A stretch of DNA of 64,000 nt from Pedobacter kyonggii (lineage in GTDB: Bacteria; Bacteroidota; Bacteroidia; Sphingobacteriales; Sphingobacteriaceae): NCBI RefSeq assembly GCF_004310665.1, contig NZ_SIXF01000005.1, positions 186,001-250,000 on the forward strand, given 5' to 3'. Every line of letters begins with the position of its first letter. The stretch's first letter is position 1. The notes under the pieces were generated by a model. That model had not been told where the DNA came from, searched no databases, and was given only the letters and a program-made list of their open reading frames with translations. Position numbers and translations under genes: made by a program. Shown in pieces: positions 26,327 to 34,354 of this stretch.

Positions 26327-27016
26327 CTAAAATAGTTTTAATAATTCTTCGAGATGCGCAATTTCTTTCTGCACATCACCAGGTTTTTCTTTCTGTAAAG
26401 GATTGAAAAATATAGCCTCCATACCAAAATTTAAAGCACCATAAATATCCGCTTCAAGACTATCGCCAATCATAATGCTTTCTGCCTTTAAGGCTCTGGC
26501 CTTATCTAAGGCATATTCGAAAATAATAGGATTGGGTTTGTTTACGCCCACATCTTCTGAGATAATTACGTTTTCGAAATAAGGGTTAAGATTAGAGAGG
26601 TTCATTTTGGTTAAGGTTGTTTCCTTAAAGCCATTAGAAATAATATGCAGGGTATATTTTTGCTGTAGGTAGCCCAAAACATTTTCTGCCCCATCGAACA
26701 AATTGGTTTTGGTGGGTGAGATATTTACATAATCGTCCTCAAATTGATGAGGTACCGAATCAGGGTGAATACCTAATTGAATGAATGTTTTGTTAAACCT
26801 TTCCGATCTTAAAAAATCTTTGGTAATTTTTCCCAAGTGGTAATCGGCCCACAGCTGATGGTTGTTTTCGGTATATGTTGTAATAAAGTCGGCACACGAT
26901 TTTAAGCCAAGCTCCTCTAATTTATAGATTTGGTATAGCTCGTTTAATGTTTCTTCGGCATTACGGTCAAAATCCCAAATGGTGTGGTCAAGGTCGAAGA
27001 AAATGTGCTTTTTCAT
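26327..27016 (-). CDS. yjjG: YjjG-type pyrimidine nucleotidase (HAD family)
   Basis: A 229-residue HAD hydrolase. Motif I is 'FFDLDHTIWDFD' (D8 nucleophile, D10), motif II lies in 'HIISNGFKETTLTKM' and motifs III/IV in 'NKPNPIIFEYAL' and 'MIGDSLEADIYGA'. The length and the TIWDFD extension fit YjjG, a 5'-nucleotidase that clears non-canonical pyrimidine nucleotides. It is cytoplasmic. It follows the small phosphatase gene (42-base gap) and uracil phosphoribosyltransferase on the same strand, a neighbourhood that suits pyrimidine salvage. Confidence 0.9.
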   Translation of the reverse strand: MKKHIFFDLDHTIWDFDRNAEETLNELYQIYKLEELGLKSCADFITTYTENNHQLWADYHLGKITKDFLRSERFNKTFIQLGIHPDSVPHQFEDDYVNISPTKTNLFDGAENVLGYLQQKYTLHIISNGFKETTLTKMNLSNLNPYFENVIISEDVGVNKPNPIIFEYALDKARALKAESIMIGDSLEADIYGALNFGMEAIFFNPLQKEKPGDVQKEIAHLEELLKLF

Positions 27017-27057
27017 GAGTGATGATTTTTTACAAAGGTAGCCTAATGATTTTTGAT

Positions 27058-27375
27058 TTATAAATAATCGGCAACTTTTGCATTTAACTCTTCAATAAGT
27101 TCTTCATCCATATACTGATAATCATCCGGGATATGAAGCGTAATAATTTCCTTATCGTAGGTTTCTTCAGGAAAACGTTCAATGATCCTTTGCTTATGCT
27201 TTTTCTCCATCACAAAGATAAGATCGGTCCAGATGATTAGTTTTTCATTGATTTTAATCCTCGCCGATGGTGCTGTTCCCGCTGACCTTACCTGATGATC
27301 GGGATGATTTTGATATATGGTTTCGGCAGTGGCACTACGCCATTTATTTCTGCTGCATATAAAGAGGATGTTCAC
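27058..27375 (-). CDS. Small low-molecular-weight protein-tyrosine-phosphatase-like protein
   Basis: A 105-residue protein that opens MNILFICSRNKWRS: the phosphatase loop C-x5-R is C7 to R13. A late 'HIPDDYQYMD' supplies acidic residues at the place of the general acid. It matches the short COG4551-type predicted phosphatases, shorter than classic LMW-PTPs (about 150 residues). Substrate unknown. It lies between upp and the YjjG gene on the minus strand. Confidence 0.85.
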   Translation of the reverse strand: MNILFICSRNKWRSATAETIYQNHPDHQVRSAGTAPSARIKINEKLIIWTDLIFVMEKKHKQRIIERFPEETYDKEIITLHIPDDYQYMDEELIEELNAKVADYL

Positions 27376-27435
27376 TCAATTGTTCTTATAAGAATGTTGA
27401 CTTTGGACTAAAGACTCTAGACTAAGGACTAAATG

Positions 27436-28080
27436 TTAAACCTTCTCTCCGTAGGCCAGATCGCCTGCATCGCCAAGTCCCGGAACGATATAAGATTTAC
27501 TAGTCATTTCGTCGTCGATTGCTCCAAGCCAAAGTTTTGCTTTTGGCAGATTCGCGCGTACATGCGCAACACCTTCTGTACTGGCTATTGCGGCAACGAT
27601 ATGAAGTTCTGCAATTTTGTAGCGGTTAATCAGTTCTTTACAGCACATCACCATGCTTTGTCCAGTTGCTAACATCGGATCGGCCATAATCAAAACTTTT
27701 CCTTCTAAATCCGGGGTAGAAATGTAGTCCATCTGAATCACAAAATCGCCGCTCTTCTTTACTTTTCGGTAAGCAGAAATAAAACAGCATTCGGCTTTGT
27801 CGAAGATGTTAAGCAAACCTTGCTGAAGTGGTAATCCGGCTCGGAGTATAGTAGCTAAAACGGGCTGCTGAGTTAAAACCTCACAGGCCGATACACCCAA
27901 AGGGGTTACGATTTCTTGAATGGTATATTCCAATGATTTGCTGATTTCGTAGGCAAAAAACTCACCAAGCCTTTCCATGTTTTTGCGGAAACGCATCGAA
28001 TCTTTCTGGATGTTCTCATCCCGAAGTTCGGCAATAAAGGTATTGGCGATAGATTTTGTCTTGCTTACATCAAAAATCAT
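27436..28080 (-). CDS. upp: Uracil phosphoribosyltransferase
   Basis: A 214-residue protein converting uracil and PRPP to UMP. The PRPP-binding loop 'VLIMADPMLATGQSM' and the uracil-binding end '...YIVPGLGDAGDLAYG' are both complete. It is cytoplasmic and belongs to pyrimidine salvage. The next gene downstream begins 61 bases away; that spacer is made of short repeated words (GGACTAAAGACT-like). The upstream gene (28170) is in the same direction, 90 bases away. Confidence 0.95.
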   Translation of the reverse strand: MIFDVSKTKSIANTFIAELRDENIQKDSMRFRKNMERLGEFFAYEISKSLEYTIQEIVTPLGVSACEVLTQQPVLATILRAGLPLQQGLLNIFDKAECCFISAYRKVKKSGDFVIQMDYISTPDLEGKVLIMADPMLATGQSMVMCCKELINRYKIAELHIVAAIASTEGVAHVRANLPKAKLWLGAIDDEMTSKSYIVPGLGDAGDLAYGEKV

Positions 28081-28169
28081 AATAATGTTCTGGTATCTTA
28101 CAGGTTTATTCCAGTGGGACGTTTAATTACTAAAATTAGCAATTTTAAGCCGGATAAATTAAATTAAAA

Positions 28170-29438
28170 TCAATTTCCCGCGTAATCGAGCATTTCTTTA
28201 AACAGCGACTTTAGTTTTTTGTATTTTGCATTCGAAGATAGACTTTTTAGGTCCCAACTGCTATAAAAGGTACCGTTTACCACCTTCACTGCACCGATAT
28301 ACTGGTGTATTGTTTTAGTGGCTACCTCATGTGTTAAAAACTGAAGAATGTAATCGGTGAGGCAGTAAGAATTAACGATTAAAGGGGTTACTTTTTCAAG
28401 CTGAAGATCGTACCAGTTAAATGGCGTACAGGTTCCGGCCCTAAAGCCCGGTACATTACTATAACCCATAGAATAATCGGAAGTAATACCTGAATTGAGA
28501 ATATTTAAATAACAAATGGGGAATTTTAATACTTCTAACTGCTGACTACTTACAAGTGTAGGGTTTGGGTGGATTTTTTTGAGCTTAACCAGGCCTTCTT
28601 TAATCTCGAGCATTTTTTGCTTATCGCTGGCACAAGGTCTTAATAGTCCAATTGATTGATTGCTAAGTATTTTTGAAATGCCATTTATCCTAATGTAATT
28701 TATCGGCACGTCAGGAAAATCGACAAAATAAAGAGGATTACTTTTTTTTGAAGAAAATAGCTGGTTTACCTCATCTAAAACCTGCTCATTATTAATCCCT
28801 ACCCCTGTTAACCTGTCAAATTTCGAGCTCAGGTAATTGTTATCTTTTTTAAAGATGGCACTGAAAATAAATTTGGTCCTATTTAATAATCCCTCGGGTA
28901 GGTTGGGCAAAATATTGAAGTGAACGGTTGGCTGGTGCTGGAAATTCTTTTCGTGAAACTTAAAATGTGGATGCTTTTTTTTGATTAAACTTTTAATGAT
29001 CAATGCCCATTCATCAATAATCGGTCTATCTAAAATCTTCCATTTATGTTGATGGCTTTTTGATGGCTTAAATTCCTCTTCATTTTTTATGGGATAAAAA
29101 TATTCCTCATAACGGCTTAATATAAAAAATGAGGCAGCAAAAACATCAAATGGCAAGGCTGATTGTGCAACAGGAAAGGGAGTCTGATATTCACCAAAAG
29201 GAATAGTTTTTGGTTTAATTTCTTCTAATTTGTTGGAGAAGAGTAAAGCGGTACGCTTAAAAAAAAGCTCATCACCTAACGGCTCTTCGCCATAACTGAT
29301 TTTGATGTGCTCACTTTGTAGAAAATATTGGCTATTGCCCGTAAATTCCAGTTCTGCTTTAAGAATATCTTTAAAAATAAAGTTAAAGATATATTTTATC
29401 CGAGGCGTTAATATGTTGGAGAAGATGATTAGATGCAT
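28170..29438 (-). CDS. DUF7033/polysaccharide-deacetylase-like protein
   Basis: A 422-residue protein without a signal peptide. An N-terminal region with 'SALPFDVFAASFFILSRYEEY' and a C-terminal 'SDYSMGYSNVPGFRAGTCTPFNWYDL' match the Bacteroidota polysaccharide-deacetylase-like group with an N-terminal DUF7033 domain. In typical deacetylases an Asp-His-His metal site sits in the middle; here the corresponding stretch 'TVHFNILPNL' lacks the usual D-x-D, so catalysis is uncertain. A role in sugar modification is a guess. Confidence 0.7.
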   Translation of the reverse strand: MHLIIFSNILTPRIKYIFNFIFKDILKAELEFTGNSQYFLQSEHIKISYGEEPLGDELFFKRTALLFSNKLEEIKPKTIPFGEYQTPFPVAQSALPFDVFAASFFILSRYEEYFYPIKNEEEFKPSKSHQHKWKILDRPIIDEWALIIKSLIKKKHPHFKFHEKNFQHQPTVHFNILPNLPEGLLNRTKFIFSAIFKKDNNYLSSKFDRLTGVGINNEQVLDEVNQLFSSKKSNPLYFVDFPDVPINYIRINGISKILSNQSIGLLRPCASDKQKMLEIKEGLVKLKKIHPNPTLVSSQQLEVLKFPICYLNILNSGITSDYSMGYSNVPGFRAGTCTPFNWYDLQLEKVTPLIVNSYCLTDYILQFLTHEVATKTIHQYIGAVKVVNGTFYSSWDLKSLSSNAKYKKLKSLFKEMLDYAGN

Positions 29439-29573
29439 AACTTATTTTAACAACACGGTATTTAAAAAAAGATTACAAGAAATATTTCTCAGCAGATATT
29501 AACTTAAATAATATTGCCATCCAAAATTAACGGTAATTTAACATTGAGCTGTAATTTAATACAAAAAATACAA

Positions 29574-30080
29574 TTAAAAGTTTGCTGTGAACTTTTTTTC
29601 AGGGTAAAGGATTTTTGTGCTTTTACGGACAGTACCTTTTACAATATGTACAATGCTCATCTGATCGTCAAACATATCATATAAAATAGTGTTGCTCACC
29701 TCAACAGATTTTATAGACGAAATTTTCTCCACTTCAAGATAAATATTAGTGGCCTCATGATCAATCTCAAATCCAATGTAGTTCATGGCAACAGCTTTGC
29801 TATTGGCTTTTAGCTGTAAATGAGAAAGTAGATATTTTTTTATCAATTCATCCATCGCGCTCTTCATATTCGGATTGCTTAGATCCGTTTTCTGTTTATA
29901 TACTTTGGCTAAAATTGCTTCGAAGTCGTCAGAAAAGATTTTACAGCTTACTTCTAGGGTTTTATCCTTGGCATTAAAGTTTACTTCAGTCGTGCTTACA
30001 TGCAAAGGGTGTTTTATTTCTGCTCCAACAGAAAAAAAAGCAGCACACAAAAGCAAAAAGCTATATTTTAATTTACGCAT
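29574..30080 (-). CDS. Secreted DUF6702 family protein
   Basis: A signal peptide (MRKLKYSFLLLCAAFFSVGA) precedes a beta-rich domain beginning 'KHPLHVSTTEVNFNAKDKTLEV', the opening of DUF6702. The start at 30080 is preferred over 30086. In other Bacteroidota, as far as I recall, this family sits beside HupE/UreJ-like and M1 peptidase genes; here those two lie just beyond a methyltransferase gene, which supports the assignment. It should be periplasmic. No function is established. Confidence 0.8.
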   Translation of the reverse strand: MRKLKYSFLLLCAAFFSVGAEIKHPLHVSTTEVNFNAKDKTLEVSCKIFSDDFEAILAKVYKQKTDLSNPNMKSAMDELIKKYLLSHLQLKANSKAVAMNYIGFEIDHEATNIYLEVEKISSIKSVEVSNTILYDMFDDQMSIVHIVKGTVRKSTKILYPEKKFTANF

Positions 30081-30129
30081 CAACATATTAAATCCTTCCT
30101 TAAAAGGGTAAAGTTAACACATAATTAGT

Positions 30130-30795
30130 CTACTTGTTAAATGTAATTAAGGTGTTATGCCCACATTGTTCTAAATGTAAGTGCCTGAAATTTAACAGGG
30201 CAAATATTTTACTTAGTTTCTTATGGGATGGATGAACGTGTGTAAGCTTAATATTGAAATTTTCATTGAGCCAAAAACTCATTTTAATGGCCAATTTTCT
30301 AAAACCCGATTCTTTTGCAAGTTCTTCCTGAAGATATTTCTCATTATTAACCACAATAAAACCGTACCCGTTTTTTTTGATTAAGTTGTAGATGCATTTT
30401 GCAAACCGGTAATCGTTAATACAGTAATACCAACATATGCGGTTAAAAATAATATCGAACTTGCCATGGGCTTCCTCTAAGTAGCCCAATGAAAAATTTA
30501 CTGTTATGTTTTGATCCTTAGCTTTAGCTTTTGCTATTGTTAAATAATTCTGGCTGATGTCGTGCCAGGTAACTTTTGCGCCCCTTTTGGCAAATTCTAG
30601 ACTATATTGCCCAGGACCGCCGCCCAGATCAAGTAAAGTTTTGTTTTCGAAACTGCCTAAGTGGCTTTTTATGATATCTATAGTTTTACTGTCTATTTTT
30701 TTGTATTCGTTTGCAGCATATTGTTCTGCAAAAGCTTTTGGAACAGGATCGAAACCTTTTTCTGGTTTTTGTAATAAATATTTGAGCCAAAGCAT
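30130..30795 (-). CDS. Class I SAM-dependent methyltransferase
   Basis: Motif I 'TLLDLGGGPGQYSLEFAKRGAKVTW' in pattern and 'KFDIIFNRICWYYCINDY' identify a Methyltransf_11/25-type enzyme. The start at 30795 (MLWLKYLLQKPEKG) gives 221 residues; the ATG at 30864 adds a stretch unlike the family and lies in the divergent promoter region. Substrate unknown. It sits between the DUF6702 gene and the divergent HupE/UreJ-like gene, apparently inserted in an otherwise conserved trio. Confidence 0.82.
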   Translation of the reverse strand: MLWLKYLLQKPEKGFDPVPKAFAEQYAANEYKKIDSKTIDIIKSHLGSFENKTLLDLGGGPGQYSLEFAKRGAKVTWHDISQNYLTIAKAKAKDQNITVNFSLGYLEEAHGKFDIIFNRICWYYCINDYRFAKCIYNLIKKNGYGFIVVNNEKYLQEELAKESGFRKLAIKMSFWLNENFNIKLTHVHPSHKKLSKIFALLNFRHLHLEQCGHNTLITFNK

Positions 30796-30975
30796 AGTGT
30801 TGAATAGAAGACCAGTAGTTGTAAGTGCCAAGTTACTGTATTGGCTATGTATATGAAACAACAATTTTGTTTACAACTGTAAACCCAGTTGTTTGGGGTA
30901 AAACTTCGCCAAAAAGCACTTTCTAACTTAGAGAATAGTAACAAATTTGGTATTTAAGCTTTTGTTTACAAGATA

Positions 30976-31008
30976 TTTGGGGTTTTTATAATTAAAAATA
31001 TAATTTTA
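30976..31008 (+). promoter_or_regulatory. Putative Bacteroidota promoter for the HupE/UreJ-M1 genes
   Basis: TTTG at 30976-30979, 21 bases, then TAATTTTA at 31001-31008 (7 of 8 to TAnnTTTG), 44 bases before the start at 31052. Confidence 0.4.
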
Positions 31009-31051
31009 GCTATTGTAAACTATTTCCTTATCAATAGTTAGCTTATTATTC

Positions 31052-31636
31052 ATGCCGTTACAAGATTTTATCTTTTATTTTAAATTGGGTTGGGCGCATA
31101 TCATAAGTGCCGATGCTTTAGATCACCAGCTGTTTGTTTTGGCACTGGTTGCTATTTACAGTTATGTCAATTTAAAACAGGTGCTCATATTGGTTACGGC
31201 TTTTACTATCGGCCATTCATTTACCTTACTTTTAAGTGTATTGGATATGATCAGGTTTGATAGTAAATGGGTAGAATTTTTAATTCCCTGTACCATTGTA
31301 ATTACTGCAATCAGCAATTTGTTTAGAAAGAATTTCTCCTTAAAATCAATTAAGATCAATTATTTTTTGGCACTTGGTTTTGGTCTTATTCATGGAATGG
31401 GCTTTGCAAACTCCATCCGGATAATGCTGGCCAAAGATCAGAATATTGGCTGGGGCCTATTTGGTTTTAATGTAGGCTTAGAAGCTGGACAGGTTTTTAT
31501 GGTGATCATCATTCTTTTAATTACCTTTTTAATTTTTAATTATACCCGCATCAAACGCATGCGCTGGGTTTTATTTATATCAGCAGCCGTATTTAGCCTG
31601 GCTTTAAAAATGGCTTTAGAACGAATTCCTTTTTAA
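31052..31636 (+). CDS. HupE/UreJ-like membrane protein
   Basis: A 194-residue protein with about six membrane helices. The two family motifs are present: 'WAHIISADALDHQLF' near residues 14-28 and 'GFGLIHGMGFA' near 109-119, both bearing histidines inside the membrane. HupE/UreJ proteins are thought to move nickel or other divalent metals. It is 11 bases upstream of the M1 peptidase gene, so the two are co-transcribed. No hydrogenase or urease gene is in the window, so nickel is not implied. Confidence 0.85.
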   Translation: MPLQDFIFYFKLGWAHIISADALDHQLFVLALVAIYSYVNLKQVLILVTAFTIGHSFTLLLSVLDMIRFDSKWVEFLIPCTIVITAISNLFRKNFSLKSIKINYFLALGFGLIHGMGFANSIRIMLAKDQNIGWGLFGFNVGLEAGQVFMVIIILLITFLIFNYTRIKRMRWVLFISAAVFSLALKMALERIPF

Positions 31637-31647
31637 TAAACCACATC

Positions 31648-34017
31648 ATGAATAAACTATTTACTTTAACCGGCCTGCTGTTCTTTTCTGGCAGTTTAGC
31701 TATGGCCCAAAATACGCAGAATAACCCAGGGAGTAACCATGGGAATAAGTTTGAGCAGTTGGGCACCATTTTACCAACCCCTAATGAACAACGTACAGCC
31801 AGCGGGGCACCGGGTGTTAAATATTGGCAGCAACGTGCCGATTATAACATCAAATGCGAGCTGGATGAAAAAAATCTGTTGTTAACCGGGTCTGAAACGA
31901 TTACCTACACCAACAATTCTCCTGATCCTTTAACTTATATCTGGTTGCAGCTTGATGAAAATGAGCATAGCACGGATAGAAATGCCAATTACCAGGATGC
32001 GACTAAAATGCCTGCTATCGGAACTACTAAAAATTTAGATCAGTTAAGTGTAGCAGGAAACAATGGTTATGGCATAAACATTACCAAGTTAACTGATGCA
32101 GCCGGTAAAAACTTACCATATACGGTTAACAAAACCATGATGAGGGTAGATTTACCTGTAGCGCTGAGAAGTGGACAAAAATTTATCTTTAATATTGATT
32201 GGAACTATAAAATTTCTGACCGGATGAGTGTTGGTGGCCGTGGAGGTTACGAGTTTTTCCCAACCGATGGAAATTACCTGTTTACCATGACCCAGTGGTA
32301 CCCACGCCTGTGTGTGTATAGCGATTTTCAGGGATGGCAGAACCATCAGTTTACCGGTAGAGGTGAGTTTGCCTTAACCTTTGGCGATTTTAAAGTTCAA
32401 ATGACTGTTCCGGCTGATCACCTGGTGGGTTCAACAGGAGAGTGTATCAATTATAGCGCCGTTTTAAATCCAACACAGTTAAGTAGGTATAATGCTGCTA
32501 AAACTGCTGCTGCACCTGTAGAAATCCAAACCTTGGCTGAAGCGAAACTGGCAGAAACCAAAAAATCGACAGCAAAAAAAACCTGGGTTTTTAATGCGAA
32601 TAATGTCCGCGATTTTGCCTGGACATCCTCACGCAAGTTTATCTGGGATGCCATGCCTCAAAAAATTCAGGCCAATAACAATACCGTAATGTGTATGAGT
32701 TTTTATGGAAAAGAAGCATACAACCTTTACAGTAAGTTTTCTACCCGTGCGGTGGCACATACCATTAAAACCTATTCAGATTTCACCATCCCATATCCTT
32801 ACCCTGTTGCACAAAGTATCGAAGCTGCAAATGGAATGGAATACCCAATGATCTGTTTTAACTATGGCCGTACAGATACTGACGGAACATATAGCGAAAG
32901 CACTAAAAATGGGATGTTAGGTGTAATTATTCACGAGGTTGGACATAACTTCTTCCCGATGATTGTAAACAGTGATGAACGCCAATGGACCTGGATGGAT
33001 GAAGGGTTAAATTCTTTTGTTGAGTATTTAACTGAAGAACTTTGGGATAACAAATTTCCAAGTAAAAAAGGACCGGCATATACCATTGTTGATTACATGA
33101 AACTGCCAAAAGATGAGCTGGAACCAATTATGACCAACTCTGAAAATATTGCCCGTTTCGGTCCAAATGCGTATTCGAAACCTGCTACCGGTTTAAATAT
33201 TCTTCGCGAAACCATTATGGGAAGAGAACTTTTCGATTATGCATTTAAAGAATATTCGAGAAGATGGGCTTTTAAACATCCTGAACCTGCTGATCTTTTC
33301 CGTACTATGGAAGATGCCAGTGGCGAAGATTTAGATTGGTTTTGGAGAGGTTGGTTTTACGGAACCGATCCATGTGATATATCTTTAGATAGCGTGAAAT
33401 TTGCGAAAGCCGATTTCCCTAAAGATTTACCGGAAGCCAAATCGAAAATGGTTAAAATTGATAAACCCGCTGTTAATGCCTTTGAAGATATTTCAAAAAT
33501 CAGGAACCGTGAGGATAAGAAAATTAATTTTTATGTAGATAAAACGCCTGCAGCACAAGATTTTTATTATAAATATGATAGGGGCATGGTTACTGTTGAT
33601 ACTACTATTGCCACTAAAACAGAAGCCGTTGCTGCGCTCGAGGCAGTTCCTTCAGCAGAGCAGGACAAATACGGTAACAAATTTCTTTATGAACTGAGCT
33701 TTAGCAATAAAGGGGGCTTAGTGATGCCAATAATTGTTGAGTTTACCTATAAAGATGGAACAAAGGAAATAGACCGCATTCCTGCTCAGATTTGGAGACA
33801 TAATGAATTGAAAACAGCTAAGTTTTATGTTAAAAATAAAGAAGTAGCCTCTATTTTAGTAGATCCGTTACGCGAAACTGCAGATATCGACACCTCAAAT
33901 AACACCTGGGGCGGTAAAGCAAAAGAAAGTAAGTTTAAGGTATATAAAAACAAAGTCGGTGGAGCAGTAAGAGGTCAATCAGTTGGTAAAAACCCAATGC
34001 AGGCCGCTGGTAAATAA
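31648..34017 (+). CDS. M1 family metallopeptidase, secreted
   Basis: A signal peptide (ending SLAMAQ) and a 789-residue M1-fold protein. The zinc site is HEVGH (H429, E430, H433) with the third ligand E452 in 'WMDEGLN'. M1 enzymes are aminopeptidases that need zinc; this one should act in the periplasm or outside. The exopeptidase motif GxMEN is replaced by 'EAANGMEYPM', a variant common in Bacteroidota members. It is translated right after the HupE/UreJ-like protein. Confidence 0.92.
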   Translation: MNKLFTLTGLLFFSGSLAMAQNTQNNPGSNHGNKFEQLGTILPTPNEQRTASGAPGVKYWQQRADYNIKCELDEKNLLLTGSETITYTNNSPDPLTYIWLQLDENEHSTDRNANYQDATKMPAIGTTKNLDQLSVAGNNGYGINITKLTDAAGKNLPYTVNKTMMRVDLPVALRSGQKFIFNIDWNYKISDRMSVGGRGGYEFFPTDGNYLFTMTQWYPRLCVYSDFQGWQNHQFTGRGEFALTFGDFKVQMTVPADHLVGSTGECINYSAVLNPTQLSRYNAAKTAAAPVEIQTLAEAKLAETKKSTAKKTWVFNANNVRDFAWTSSRKFIWDAMPQKIQANNNTVMCMSFYGKEAYNLYSKFSTRAVAHTIKTYSDFTIPYPYPVAQSIEAANGMEYPMICFNYGRTDTDGTYSESTKNGMLGVIIHEVGHNFFPMIVNSDERQWTWMDEGLNSFVEYLTEELWDNKFPSKKGPAYTIVDYMKLPKDELEPIMTNSENIARFGPNAYSKPATGLNILRETIMGRELFDYAFKEYSRRWAFKHPEPADLFRTMEDASGEDLDWFWRGWFYGTDPCDISLDSVKFAKADFPKDLPEAKSKMVKIDKPAVNAFEDISKIRNREDKKINFYVDKTPAAQDFYYKYDRGMVTVDTTIATKTEAVAALEAVPSAEQDKYGNKFLYELSFSNKGGLVMPIIVEFTYKDGTKEIDRIPAQIWRHNELKTAKFYVKNKEVASILVDPLRETADIDTSNNTWGGKAKESKFKVYKNKVGGAVRGQSVGKNPMQAAGK

Positions 34018-34039
34018 CCGCATTATTATTCTGAGCGAT

Positions 34040-34071
34040 CGTCATTTCGACCGTAGCGGAGAAATCTTTAA
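34040..34071 (+). repeat. Partial dispersed repeat (GTCATTTCGA family)
   Basis: Reads CGTCATTTCGACCGTAGCGG then AGAAATCTTT, matching the left half of the repeat at 14368 without its right half. Confidence 0.5.
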
Positions 34072-34112
34072 GCTAGTGGCATTACGATTCCTGCTTTTGG
34101 GAGGATGACCCC

Positions 34113-34146
34113 AAATCCTTATTGAATTTTTCAATGGGGATTTTTT
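34113..34146 (+). terminator. Probable terminator after the M1 gene
   Basis: Arms 34113-34125 and 34131-34143 pair with two G-U pairs and a short T loop, then a T-rich stretch. Confidence 0.5.
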
Positions 34147-34171
34147 ATTGAATGTGGTAATGCTAAGAATC

Positions 34172-34212
34172 AACCTAGTAAATCAAAAGTTAAACTTTTG
34201 ATTTACTAGGTT
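34172..34212. repeat. Perfect 20-base inverted repeat with one-base spacer
   Basis: 34172-34191 and 34193-34212 are exact reverse complements. The unit folds into an almost loop-free cruciform or hairpin, has no T-run, and lies in the 337-base spacer between the M1 and uvrB genes. The rest of that spacer holds the repeat and terminator above and the uvrB promoter. Confidence 0.8.
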
Positions 34213-34314
34213 CGTATGCCTTTAATCTGTCCAATGGGGTATTTGAGCATTGAAGGCTATAAAATTCTGAAGGGAATAAAATTCTTTTACCCCAACTTTC
34301 CTGACTTTCTACTG

Positions 34315-34346
34315 TTTTAGACTTTGCAGCCTAAATCGTACATTTG
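34315..34346 (+). promoter_or_regulatory. Putative uvrB promoter
   Basis: TAcaTTTG at 34339-34346 matches the Bacteroidota -7 consensus; a weaker TTTT element lies about 20 bases upstream. The start codon follows only 8 bases later, so the message would have a very short leader. Confidence 0.45.
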
Positions 34347-34354
34347 ATTTACCC

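Noticed and set aside
31052-31636. Nickel transporter for urease or hydrogenase
   Set aside because: Motifs fit HupE/UreJ, but no urease or hydrogenase genes are near; the partner is an M1 peptidase gene.
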